From the NCBI GenBank assembly GCA_937919625.1, contig CALFRK010000113.1, positions 1-64,000 of the forward strand: a stretch of 64,000 nt of DNA, written 5' to 3'. This stretch comes from an uncultured Ilumatobacter sp. (lineage in GTDB: Bacteria > Actinomycetota > Acidimicrobiia > Acidimicrobiales > Ilumatobacteraceae). A program made the translations under genes and the position numbers. The notes beneath the pieces are model-generated. The model saw nothing but the letters and a program-made list of their open reading frames with translations, was not told where the DNA came from and did not search any database. Below, piece by piece: positions 22,826 through 32,019 of the stretch. The stretch's first letter is position 1. Each line of letters opens with the position of its first letter.

Positions 22826-24476
22826 AGCCGGCGACGTCGGCGACCAAGAACGTGTTGAACACCTCGTCGGCGGCGGTCAGGTCGGCGTCTGTAAGGGCGA
22901 CAATCTGAACCGAAGCGAGCCACTCCCGATCCGCTGGCGCGGCGATGACATTGAAGAACAGGCTGAGTTCTGGCCCGCAATCGACGTACAGGTCGTACAG
23001 ACCGACATACACGCCGTCGTCATAATCGTAGCGACCGTCATACGAGCACTGACCCGTGAAGTCGTAGAGGTCGAGCGTTTCGGCGACCGTGGCCGTGATC
23101 AGCGGCGATGCACCGATGAACACTCCCGGTGTTCCCCAGCCAGCGTTCCAGGCTGCCAAATCGGGCGCCGCTGACAGGCCCCACCCGATTTCCTCGTTCA
23201 CGCCGCTTACCAGGTCGGAGTTCCAGGCTGCGCCGTTGACGTCGGACCACTCGACAGGGACGCTGACCGAGATCAGTCCGGAGTCGTCGGTGATGGTTTG
23301 ATACTCGGTGTATTCAAAGCCGGTCGCGTCATCGCCGACGACGTCGTTGAACTGGGTCTCGAACGAGGTGACCACCTCGAGCGCGCGGCCGTTCAGCTGA
23401 CCCTCCAGGATCTCGTCGCTGTCGGCGCGGTAGATCTCGATCGCCAGCGTGTCGGTTGCCTGGTGGCTGCGCAGAATATCGCAGTAGTCGGACATCGTGC
23501 CATCCGTGGCAAGCACGATCGACTCCATGCTTATCAGAAGGTCGCCTGCCTGCATGCCCGCCACGTCGGCGGGTGATCCGGACTGCACCGAATACACCCA
23601 GATCCCCGAGACATCGCCGTCGTATAGCGCCTCGCCGTTGATGCCGATCGTGTTGACGTCAATTCCATTGCGCAGTTGATCGACCACCGGGCGGGCGACA
23701 TCTATGCCGATCGCGAACGACTGCCCAAGGTCGTTGCCTGCAAAGTTGACGGCAACGATTTTGCCCTCGCTGGTTATGATCGGCCCACCCGAGTTGCCTG
23801 GCAACGTGTCGGCGCTGTGCTCGATCACAGAATCGACCGAAGACCACGAGGTCTCGCCGCCGGCGTCCTCCTTGGAGACGATCCCGTCGAGCACCGTGTA
23901 CTCGCTGTCGCCGAGCGGAAAGCCGGCCGCGAAGATCGACATACCGGCCGTGATCTCTGCGTCGTACCACTCGAGATACGGCAAGTCGGCGCCGTCGATA
24001 TCGATCACGGCGAGGTCGGAGCATTCGGAAACGGCGACCACCCGGGCGTTGCGAGGCCGCTCCTCATTGGCGACGTACACGTCGAGCAGGGCTGCTCCGG
24101 TGACGACATGGTTGTTCGTAATCGCCAGTCCGGACGAATCGATGACGAAACCGCTACCGCTGCCTGGCACGTTGGCCTGGACGCCCGAGAGTGGATCGGC
24201 AAACGTGCCGGTGCCGACGATCCGAACGACCGCGCCGCGCACTTCCTCCAACGACTTCGCCGCTGTCATGCCAGACGCGGGCTCTGTCGTGGGAGCCTGG
24301 GCATCGGTGACGGGCGGTGCTTCGGTCGACGCAGGAGCATCTGTTGACGCAGGAGCATCTGTTGCGACCGGTCGGGTCGTCACGGTCGCGGCATCATCTG
24401 ACGAGGAACCGCCGCAACTGGCCACCAACGCCGCAGCAATCACCGAAACAACGAGCATCCGCTTCATTTGATACAC
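22824..24476 (-). CDS. S1C (trypsin-like/PDZ) serine protease lipoprotein
   Basis: Lipobox LVASCGGSS; AITNNHVVTGA, CSDLAVIDIDG, TLPGNSGGPIITSEGKIVAVNFAG; PDZ region GSPADVAGMQAGDLLISMESI. Start could be 24467. Confidence 0.88.
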   Translation of the reverse strand: MYQMKRMLVVSVIAAALVASCGGSSSDDAATVTTRPVATDAPASTDAPASTEAPPVTDAQAPTTEPASGMTAAKSLEEVRGAVVRIVGTGTFADPLSGVQANVPGSGSGFVIDSSGLAITNNHVVTGAALLDVYVANEERPRNARVVAVSECSDLAVIDIDGADLPYLEWYDAEITAGMSIFAAGFPLGDSEYTVLDGIVSKEDAGGETSWSSVDSVIEHSADTLPGNSGGPIITSEGKIVAVNFAGNDLGQSFAIGIDVARPVVDQLRNGIDVNTIGINGEALYDGDVSGIWVYSVQSGSPADVAGMQAGDLLISMESIVLATDGTMSDYCDILRSHQATDTLAIEIYRADSDEILEGQLNGRALEVVTSFETQFNDVVGDDATGFEYTEYQTITDDSGLISVSVPVEWSDVNGAAWNSDLVSGVNEEIGWGLSAAPDLAAWNAGWGTPGVFIGASPLITATVAETLDLYDFTGQCSYDGRYDYDDGVYVGLYDLYVDCGPELSLFFNVIAAPADREWLASVQIVALTDADLTAADEVFNTFLVADVAG

Positions 24477-24530
24477 CCTTCACTCGCGGCGGTAAACCCA
24501 CCGTGTACTTATCCTCTGGCCGCCTCGGCC

Positions 24531-24562
24531 GCAGTGCTAGGGCCGCAAGGCCCTAGCACTGC
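24531..24562. terminator. Perfect 14-bp stem hairpin with GCAA loop
   Basis: GCAGTGCTAGGGCC-GCAA-GGCCCTAGCACTGC, intergenic between divergently read genes; role uncertain (no T tract). Confidence 0.5.
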
Positions 24563-24757
24563 TCATGCCACACCCCTTGAACTCATCGAGCGACAAATCG
24601 GCACCCTTGCAGAATGCCATCAACCTGCTGTGTGTTGTCAACCTGCTGTACGTCGAACCGTGACGAGCGGCACCACCAGAACATAGATCGGTCATTATCG
24701 CTGAGCCGCGCCGGTACGGTCGATGTTCGGGCCTGACGACGAGCTAGACCTAGGCCC

Positions 24758-25237
24758 ATGGCTTCGATTGCGACCAACCGCCACGTCAACCGAGACGAAC
24801 TGGTTGGGTTCGTGCGCCCTCGCCATCAGGGCGTGCTGCTGACCAGCCGACGCGATGGTTGGCCACAATCGTCACTCGTCACGATGGGGGTCAGCGACGA
24901 CGGGCAGCTACTCGTGTCCAGCTACCCGGAGCGGGCAAAGGTGCACAACCTGCGGCGCAACGCGAGGGCATCGATGGTGGTGATGTCCGACACCTTCGAC
25001 GCTGAATGGGTGCAGATCGACGGCACCGCAGAGGTCATAGACGCTCCCGACTCGGTCGACGGCCTGGTTGAGTACTTTCGGGTCATCTCCGGCGAGCATC
25101 CCGACTGGGACGAATATCGCCGGGCCATGGTGCGACAACAAAAGAGTCTGATCCGGATCGCTGTCGAACGGTGGGGTCCGATCGCCAAGGGCGGCTTCCC
25201 GGCTCGGCTGGTTTCCGACTCCGACCAACAGAGCTGA
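24758..25237 (+). CDS. PPOX class F420-dependent oxidoreductase
   Basis: FVRPRHQGVLLTSRRDGWPQSSLVTMGVSDDGQLLVSSYPERAKVHNLRRNARASMVVM. Confidence 0.88.
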   Translation: MASIATNRHVNRDELVGFVRPRHQGVLLTSRRDGWPQSSLVTMGVSDDGQLLVSSYPERAKVHNLRRNARASMVVMSDTFDAEWVQIDGTAEVIDAPDSVDGLVEYFRVISGEHPDWDEYRRAMVRQQKSLIRIAVERWGPIAKGGFPARLVSDSDQQS

Positions 25238-25409
25238 TCCGACGTGCCACGCACCAACGGCTCGGATCGACCATGCGGCCTAATCGGATGGGCGCAGGCA
25301 CAGCGCCACGTCAGCAGCGGTTGCACCGACGGCACATGCGTCGCCCGATCGACCAGTCTCCGGATCGCTCTCGACCGCTGACAGTTGGAAGTTACGCGAG
25401 ACTGATTCG

Positions 25410-26246
25410 ATGGCGAATGGCACCTGGGACCACATCCGTTACGAGCAGCCGAGCAACGGCGTGGCTCGGATCGTGTTGGCACGCGCGCAGACCGCCAATG
25501 CGCAGAACTATCAGATGCTCAGCGAGCTCAACCAGGCGTTTGATCGGGCGGCTCGCGACAGTTTGGTGCGGGTCATCATCCTCGCTGCTGACGGCAATCA
25601 CTTCTCGTCCGGTCACGACCTGCGTGCCGGCATCGACATGTCGGATATCGAGCCGACCGGTACGTGGTGCTGTTTCGAGTCGGAGGGCGCCGAGGGTTAC
25701 ATGGCGACCGAAGCCGAGATGTACGTCGGGCTGTGCTGGCGCTGGCGCAACATCCCCAAGCCGACGATCGCCCAGGTGCAGGGCAAGGTGATTGCCGGCG
25801 GGCTGATGCTTGTCTGGCCGATGGACCTGGTGGTGTGTTCCGAGGAGGCAACTTTCTCCGACCCCGTCGTGGCGTTCGGAGTGAACGGCCACGAGTACTT
25901 CACACACCCATACGAGGCGGGCGCCCGGCTTGCCAAAGAGATGCTTTTCACCGGACGAGCAATCACAGCCGACGAGGCCTACCGGCACGGGATGGTCAAC
26001 AAGGTGGTGCCACGTGACGAGCTCGAGTCGGCGACGTTGGCGATGGCCGAACACATCGCCAAGCGACCGATGATCGGCCTCACACTCGCCAAGCAGAGTG
26101 TAAACAATTCGCTCGACGCGATGGGCATGTACACGTCGATCCAGTCGGCATTCGGCCTGCACCACGTGGGCCATAACCACAACCTTCGGCTCTTCGATTC
26201 GTTGGTCGACCCCGGTGGTCTTCAGGTGATTCGCGACGAAGCCTGA
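25410..26246 (+). CDS. Enoyl-CoA hydratase/isomerase family protein
   Basis: VARIVLARAQTANAQNYQMLSELNQAFD, FSSGHDLRAG, KPTIAQVQGKVIAGGLMLVWPMDLVV. Confidence 0.9.
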   Translation: MANGTWDHIRYEQPSNGVARIVLARAQTANAQNYQMLSELNQAFDRAARDSLVRVIILAADGNHFSSGHDLRAGIDMSDIEPTGTWCCFESEGAEGYMATEAEMYVGLCWRWRNIPKPTIAQVQGKVIAGGLMLVWPMDLVVCSEEATFSDPVVAFGVNGHEYFTHPYEAGARLAKEMLFTGRAITADEAYRHGMVNKVVPRDELESATLAMAEHIAKRPMIGLTLAKQSVNNSLDAMGMYTSIQSAFGLHHVGHNHNLRLFDSLVDPGGLQVIRDEA

Positions 26247-26431
26247 CCGGCGAGGGCGATGACTTCGGCGCAAGCTTTCCTGTCTAGCTGCCCAATCATT
26301 TGCAATCGTGGAGGTCGGTGGGTCGACGCCGCGCGTTCTTGAAGAGACCCACTGGGAGGAACGTCCTCAATTCGCTCGTAGGGTCCCTTGTGAGTTGCCA
26401 CAATGGCTGCTCGTTCAGAAAGTAGAAACCA

Positions 26432-26629
26432 ATGCAAGGTACCGTGAAGTTTTTCAACAGTGAGAAGGGCTTCGGCTTTATCTCACGCGAAGGTGGAGAC
26501 GACGTGTTCGTCCACCACTCGAACATTGCCGGCGAGGGCTACAAGTCACTCGACGAAGGCCAGAAGGTCGAATTCGACATCGGCCAGGGACGCAAGGGCG
26601 ACGAAGCCCAGAACGTGCGCGCGGTCTGA
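26432..26629 (+). CDS. cspA: Cold shock protein
   Basis: [65 protein letters not shown]. Confidence 0.97.
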   Translation: MQGTVKFFNSEKGFGFISREGGDDVFVHHSNIAGEGYKSLDEGQKVEFDIGQGRKGDEAQNVRAV

Positions 26630-26645
26630 TCGATCTCGTTCGCTG

Positions 26646-26684
26646 AACGCCGCCGGCCCTCGTGGTCGGCGGCGTTTGCCGTTT
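26646..26684 (+). terminator. Rho-independent-like terminator after cspA
   Basis: AACGCCGCC(ggccctcgtggtc)GGCGGCGTT followed by tgccgtttt. Confidence 0.75.
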
Positions 26685-26824
26685 TCGGGTCCCGGCGCAC
26701 GAAACGGTCGAATGCCGCGCCCACGCTAAGTCGACGACAAGCCGATCACCCGCCGTCGGCGCCCTCAACGGCTTAACACCTGGGCCGGTTCGGCACGCCG
26801 TGTTCTGCGTTCTACTCCGGTCGT

Positions 26825-27346
26825 TTAGTCAAAATCCCCGGATCCTCGACGTAGTTCGTCCAGGCCTCGCACGACATCTGTCGCGTGCGCAGCGGCGAGA
26901 TCGAGCTGGCGGAACACTTGCTCGTTCAGCAGCACCGTGCACAATTCCACCAGCGATCTGCCGGCCACCGTGATCTCGGCCAGCACACTGCGCCCGTCGT
27001 CGGGATTCGTTCGCCGAACCACCAGTCGTGCTTCCTCCAGGCGTTGAACAGCGTTGGTGACGCTCGCCGGATGGACCTGCAGGCGCTCTCCGATCTTGCC
27101 GACCGGCAACTCTCCACGCCGTGTGAACGCCAGCAGCCGCAACACTTCGAAGCGGGCAAACGTCAGACCGTGTGGCCGCAGCAGCGCCTCGATCCGGCCG
27201 AGCAGCAGCTGTTGCACTCGCATGATCGAGGTCACCAGCGCCATGCCGTCAGCGGCATCGGCCCAGCCGGCAGCGATCCAGTTGCGGCGCGCCAACTCGA
27301 TCGGGTCGTGTCGTAGCCCCGGCGAGATCTCCACCACTCGAACCAT
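26825..27346 (-). CDS. MarR family transcriptional regulator
   Basis: MRVQQLLLGRIEALLRPHGLTFARFEVLRLLAFTRRGELPVGKIGERLQVHPASVTNAVQRLEEARLVVRRTNPDDGRSVLAEIT. Confidence 0.9.
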   Translation of the reverse strand: MVRVVEISPGLRHDPIELARRNWIAAGWADAADGMALVTSIMRVQQLLLGRIEALLRPHGLTFARFEVLRLLAFTRRGELPVGKIGERLQVHPASVTNAVQRLEEARLVVRRTNPDDGRSVLAEITVAGRSLVELCTVLLNEQVFRQLDLAAAHATDVVRGLDELRRGSGDFD

Positions 27347-27390
27347 ACCGCGACATGGACATTACTTGGACATCAAAGTAATCTGTCATC

Positions 27391-29037
27391 ATGGCGACAC
27401 ATCAGCCCAGCAATCGCGAGTTGTGGGAAGCGGTGTTCGATGCCTCGACTCTTCGCGACGCCGACTTCCAGACGATGTCGGGGATTCCGCTCGAGCCGGT
27501 GTACGGCCCAGACGATGGCGAGTTCCCCGGCCAGTTCCCGTACACCCGCGGGCCGTACGCATCGATGTACCGCTCGCGACTGTGGACGATGCGGATGTTC
27601 GCCGGGTTCGGCACCGCCGACGACACAAACTGGCGCTTCAAGGAGATCATCAAGGCAGGCGGCACGGGTTTGTCGACGGCGTTCGACATGCCGACGCTGC
27701 TCGGCATCGACAGCGACGACGCGATGGCGCTCGGCGAGGTTGGGCGTTGTGGTGTGGCGATCGACACGATCGCCGACATGGAGGATCTGTACAGCGGCAT
27801 CGACCTTGGCGAGATCACCACCTCGATGACGATCAACTCCCCGGCTGCGGTGATCTTCGCCATGTTCGTGGCCCAAGCCGAGCGGGCCGGCACCCCTCGC
27901 GCTCACCTTGGCGGGACACTCCAGAACGACATCTTGAAGGAGTACCAGGCCCAGAAGGAGTTCGTGTTTCCTCCCCGTCAATCGATGCGGCTCGTACGCG
28001 ACACGATCGACTTCACCGCCGCCGAGATGCCCCGTTGGCACAGCATCTCGATCTCCGGCTACCACATCCGCGAGGCCGGCTCGACGGCTGTCGAGGAGTT
28101 GGCATTCACCTTGGCGAACGGGTTCGCCTATGTCGAGTTGGCGATGCAGGCCGGGTTGCCGGTCGATACGTTTGCCCCGCGATTGAGCTTCTTCTTCAAC
28201 GCCCACATCGACTTCTTCGAAGAGATCGCCAAATACCGCGCCGCCCGACGGATCTGGGCGCGCTGGATGAAAGAGCGCTACGGCGCCGCCCACGAGCGCT
28301 CGATGCAGCTTCGTTTCCATTGCCAGACCGCAGGCGTGTCGCTGACCGCCCAACAGCCCGAGGTCAACATCGTGCGTACGGCGATCGAGGCACTCGCCGG
28401 TGTGCTGGGCGGCGCTCAGTCGCTGCACACCAACTCGATGGACGAGGCAATGGCGCTGCCGACCGAGAAGGCCGCCCGAATCGCGCTGCGCACCCAGCAG
28501 GTGATCGCCAACGAAACGAACGTCACACACGTGGCCGATCCGCTCGGTGGGTCGTACTTCCTCGAGGCGCTCACCGACGAGATGGAGGCCCAGGCCGAGC
28601 ATCTGTTTGGATATCTCCACCAGCTCGGCGACGGGTCGATGCTGGAGGGTGCGATCAAGGGCATCGAGGAAAACTGGTTCCAGGGAAAGATTGCCGACTC
28701 GGCCTACGACCTCGAGCGCCAGCTCAACGCCGGGCGCCGCATCACGGTCGGGGTCAACGCCTACACCGAGGGCAACGACGAAGCCCAGATCGATCTGCTC
28801 AAGATCACCACCGAAGACGAGTCACGCCAACGCAAACGTCTCGACCAGGTTCGCCACGACCGCGATCAGCACGCCGTCGATTCGGCTCTCGAGCGGATCC
28901 GCACCGAAGCGGCCGATAGCAGCGTCAATCTGATGCCGGCGCTGATCGACGCGGTGAAGGTTTACGCCACCCTGGGTGAGATCATGGGCACGATGGAGTC
29001 GGAGTTTGGTCGCCATGTCGAAGTGCCAGTGATCTGA
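27391..29037 (+). CDS. Acyl-CoA mutase large subunit (B12-dependent; isobutyryl-CoA mutase-like signature)
   Basis: Mutase family motifs LWTMRMFAGFGTADDTN, GTLQNDILKEYQAQKEFVFPP, SISGYHIREAGSTAVEELAFTLA, TQSLHTNSMDEAMALPTE; Phe and Gln at positions equivalent to MCM Tyr89/Arg207. Confidence 0.92.
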   Translation: MATHQPSNRELWEAVFDASTLRDADFQTMSGIPLEPVYGPDDGEFPGQFPYTRGPYASMYRSRLWTMRMFAGFGTADDTNWRFKEIIKAGGTGLSTAFDMPTLLGIDSDDAMALGEVGRCGVAIDTIADMEDLYSGIDLGEITTSMTINSPAAVIFAMFVAQAERAGTPRAHLGGTLQNDILKEYQAQKEFVFPPRQSMRLVRDTIDFTAAEMPRWHSISISGYHIREAGSTAVEELAFTLANGFAYVELAMQAGLPVDTFAPRLSFFFNAHIDFFEEIAKYRAARRIWARWMKERYGAAHERSMQLRFHCQTAGVSLTAQQPEVNIVRTAIEALAGVLGGAQSLHTNSMDEAMALPTEKAARIALRTQQVIANETNVTHVADPLGGSYFLEALTDEMEAQAEHLFGYLHQLGDGSMLEGAIKGIEENWFQGKIADSAYDLERQLNAGRRITVGVNAYTEGNDEAQIDLLKITTEDESRQRKRLDQVRHDRDQHAVDSALERIRTEAADSSVNLMPALIDAVKVYATLGEIMGTMESEFGRHVEVPVI

Positions 29038-29064
29038 GATCCACCAACGACACGGAGAACCGAA

Positions 29065-29460
29065 ATGAGCGAACGAATCCTAATTGCCAAGGTGGGCCTC
29101 GATGGGCATGATCGTGGCATCAAGGTCGTGGCCCGGATCCTGCGCGACGCCGGTTTCGAGGTGATCTACACCGGGCTGTTCCAGACACCGCAGACGGTCG
29201 CTGCAGCGGCGGTCGATGAGGACGTCGACGCGATTGGTCTGTCGATGCTGTCGGGGGCCCATATGACACTCGCCCCGTTGGTCGTCGAAGCGGTTCGCAA
29301 GCTGGGTAGCGAGATACCTGTGATCCTCGGCGGCATCGTTCCCGACCACGACCTCGACCAGCTGACGGCTGCCGGCATCGCCGCCGTGCTGACGCCGGGA
29401 GCAACAGCCGTCGAGATCGCCACCGAAGTTCGCGCCGTACTCGACCGAGCCAACACCTGA
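29065..29460 (+). CDS. Cobalamin-binding small subunit of acyl-CoA mutase
   Basis: [34 protein letters not shown] (DxHxxG); directly downstream of large subunit. Confidence 0.93.
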   Translation: MSERILIAKVGLDGHDRGIKVVARILRDAGFEVIYTGLFQTPQTVAAAAVDEDVDAIGLSMLSGAHMTLAPLVVEAVRKLGSEIPVILGGIVPDHDLDQLTAAGIAAVLTPGATAVEIATEVRAVLDRANT

Positions 29461-29636
29461 CGCCGCGATCACGTTGTCCGCTGGCAGTCGGACGTGCCGT
29501 GTCCCGTGGCTGGCCAAAGCGCTGCACCCCTCACCAGCGTTGCTAATGGTGCCTGCTGGCACCTGCGGTAACTCTGGCCGAGTGATTGGGGTGGCGTCGA
29601 TACCCAGCTGGTCGCTGTGTGGCTAACGTCACCCGG

Positions 29637-31973
29637 ATGACAGCTGATGTCGCCGGCGTGATCATCGCGGCAGTTCACGGGGCAACCCAAGCGAAGAACG
29701 CGTTGGCCGTTGCCGCCGCTCTGAACTGTGTCGAGCCCGAGGCGCTCGCCGGTTTCTTCCACGCCAGCCTGTCTGCCGATATCGACGCCAAACCCATAGC
29801 GATTGGCCTGGCGGCCTCGCCGGGCGCGGCGACTGGCAGGATCGTGCTCACGTCCAACGCGGCGATGACGGCCGGCGAGGCCGGCGAGCACGTGATCCTG
29901 GTTCGTCGCGAGACCACACCTGACGACGTGCTCGGCATGCAGGCCTCGCAGGGCATCCTGACCAGCCGCGGTGGCATGGTCAGCCACGCGGCTGTGGTCG
30001 CCAGAGGTTGGGGCATCCCCGCCGTCGTCGCCGCCGCCGAGGTGCGCATCGAAGCCGACACGGTAACGATCGGAGACCAAATTCTGCAGGCCGGCGACGA
30101 AATCACTATCGACGGCAGCACAGGACACATCTATGCCGGAGTGCTCGCCACGTCTGGCGTTGCAGCCCCACCCGAACTCACGACACTGCTGGCTTGGGCT
30201 GACACGGTTGCTGCCGGTCACGTACAGGTGCGCGCCAATGCCGACACCCAGGGCGACGCCACGGTCGGTCGCCAACTCGGCGCGCAGGGCATCGGGTTGT
30301 GCCGAACGGAGCACATGTTTCTGGCCGCCGACCGGTTGGCGGCGATGCGGCGCTTCATCCTCAGCGATGACCCAGCCACAGCGAGTACTGCCTTGAATGA
30401 GCTCGAGGTCGCCCAAACCGTCGACTTCGAGACCGTGCTGGAGGCGATGGACGGCCTGCCCGTCACCGTTCGTCTGCTCGACCCACCGCTCCACGAGTTC
30501 CTGCCCGACCTGCTCGACCTCACCGCTCGCGAGGCGAGGGGCGAACTCAGCCGAGATGAGCGGGTCGAGATCGCCGCCGTGCGTCGGCTCCACGAGTCGA
30601 ATCCGATGATCGGCACCCGCGGCGTCCGGCTGGCGATGGTGCGCGGCGGCCTGTACGAGATGCAGGTGCGGGCGTTGTGCACCGCCGCCGCAAGCCTGTT
30701 CGAACGCGGCAAGAGGCCCCACGTCGAGGTGATGATCCCGCTCGTCGTCGACGCCGAGGAACTGCGGATCGCGCGCAGCTGGGTGACCGGCGTACTCGAC
30801 CGGAGCGGGCACCCCGAGCTGGCGTCGCAGGTCGTAACGGTCGGAGCCATGATCGAGACGCCGCGCGCCGCTCTGACCGCCGGGGCGTTGGCCGAACACG
30901 CCGACTTCTTCTCGTTTGGTACCAACGATCTGACCCAGATGACCTATGCGTTCAGCCGCGACGACGTCGAGTCGAAGTTGCTGCCCGCCTACCAGGCGCA
31001 GGGCATCCTGCCGGCCAATCCGTTCGAAGTGCTCGACGAAGATGGTGTCGGCGAGCTGTTGCGGATCGCCACAGCGGCGGCGCGCGCCGCCAAGCCGGGC
31101 ATCAAGCTCGGGGCGTGCGGCGAACACGCCGGACATCCTGCGTCGACCAACTTTCTGGTGCGGCTCGGGCTCGACTCGGTGAGCTGTTCACCGTTCCGGG
31201 TGCCGCTCGCCCGGCTCGGTGTTGCCCAAGCACTGCTGGCGTGTGGGAGGGTCAACATCAACGACGTCGATTTCGACTTCGCCGAACACTTCACCGAGCA
31301 CCCCACCGACGTCGCTGGCGTCCAACCGGCACAGGCCTTGGCCGCCGCGCCTGTCACAGCTGCGTCCACCGAACTTCACGACGACGAGGTGCTCGTGCTG
31401 CACACCTTGCGGGTGCGCGGGTTCGTGACTGCCGACGGGTTCGTCGAGAGCCTCGGGCACCATCCCCACGACCTCCTGGTCGGGCTCGTGAAGAACGGCT
31501 TCGTGCGCTACATCGAAAAGCGGCAAATCTACGGCTTGCTCCCGGCCGGCAGGGAGCAGCATGCGGCGCTACTCGACCAGCTCGCCGACGATTCGGCCCA
31601 GGTCGGGTTGGCTGAGAACTACCGGACGTTCCTGAAACTCAACGACACGTTCAAGCAACTCTGCACCGCTTGGCAGCTCCGCAACGGAGAACCGAACGAT
31701 CACAGCGATGCCGCCTACGACCAGCTCCGCATCGATCAGCTGACACAGCTGGCCGCAGATGCCGAACCGGTGATCGACGGGCTCGGTAACGCCGTGTCGC
31801 GAATCGCCAGGTACAACACCCGCCTTGCACTCGCCGTCGACGCGGTGGCCAATGGAGAGACAAGAAAGTTCACCGGCGTGATGTGCGAATCATTCCATGA
31901 CATCTGGATGGAGTTGCACGAAGACTTGATCTTGCTGCAAAGAATCGACCGCGCCGAAGAAGGAAGCTTCTAG
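29637..31973 (+). CDS. PEP-utilising enzyme: phosphohistidine swivel + PEP/pyruvate TIM-barrel (PPDK C-terminal type) with extra C-terminal region, no ATP-grasp domain
   Basis: GLAASPGAATGRIVLTSNAA, GILTSRGGMVSHAAVVARGWGIPAVV, GIGLCRTEHMFL, NPMIGTRGVRLAM, GACGEHAGHPAS. Confidence 0.87.
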   Translation: MTADVAGVIIAAVHGATQAKNALAVAAALNCVEPEALAGFFHASLSADIDAKPIAIGLAASPGAATGRIVLTSNAAMTAGEAGEHVILVRRETTPDDVLGMQASQGILTSRGGMVSHAAVVARGWGIPAVVAAAEVRIEADTVTIGDQILQAGDEITIDGSTGHIYAGVLATSGVAAPPELTTLLAWADTVAAGHVQVRANADTQGDATVGRQLGAQGIGLCRTEHMFLAADRLAAMRRFILSDDPATASTALNELEVAQTVDFETVLEAMDGLPVTVRLLDPPLHEFLPDLLDLTAREARGELSRDERVEIAAVRRLHESNPMIGTRGVRLAMVRGGLYEMQVRALCTAAASLFERGKRPHVEVMIPLVVDAEELRIARSWVTGVLDRSGHPELASQVVTVGAMIETPRAALTAGALAEHADFFSFGTNDLTQMTYAFSRDDVESKLLPAYQAQGILPANPFEVLDEDGVGELLRIATAAARAAKPGIKLGACGEHAGHPASTNFLVRLGLDSVSCSPFRVPLARLGVAQALLACGRVNINDVDFDFAEHFTEHPTDVAGVQPAQALAAAPVTAASTELHDDEVLVLHTLRVRGFVTADGFVESLGHHPHDLLVGLVKNGFVRYIEKRQIYGLLPAGREQHAALLDQLADDSAQVGLAENYRTFLKLNDTFKQLCTAWQLRNGEPNDHSDAAYDQLRIDQLTQLAADAEPVIDGLGNAVSRIARYNTRLALAVDAVANGETRKFTGVMCESFHDIWMELHEDLILLQRIDRAEEGSF

Positions 31974-32019
31974 GCACCGGTTCCAGGGGACGTTTCCGTA
32001 CGGCGTACGCTCAGCGCCG

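Noticed and set aside
26296-26526. Minus-strand 76-aa ORF over the cspA leader
   Set aside because: Half of it is antisense to cspA; no independent support.
27054-28919. 621-aa ORF overlapping marR and the mutase gene
   Set aside because: Arg-rich low-complexity shadow frame over two well-supported genes.
29469-31136. 555-aa minus-strand ORF opposite the PEP-utilising enzyme
   Set aside because: Antisense open frame caused by GC bias; no family motif.
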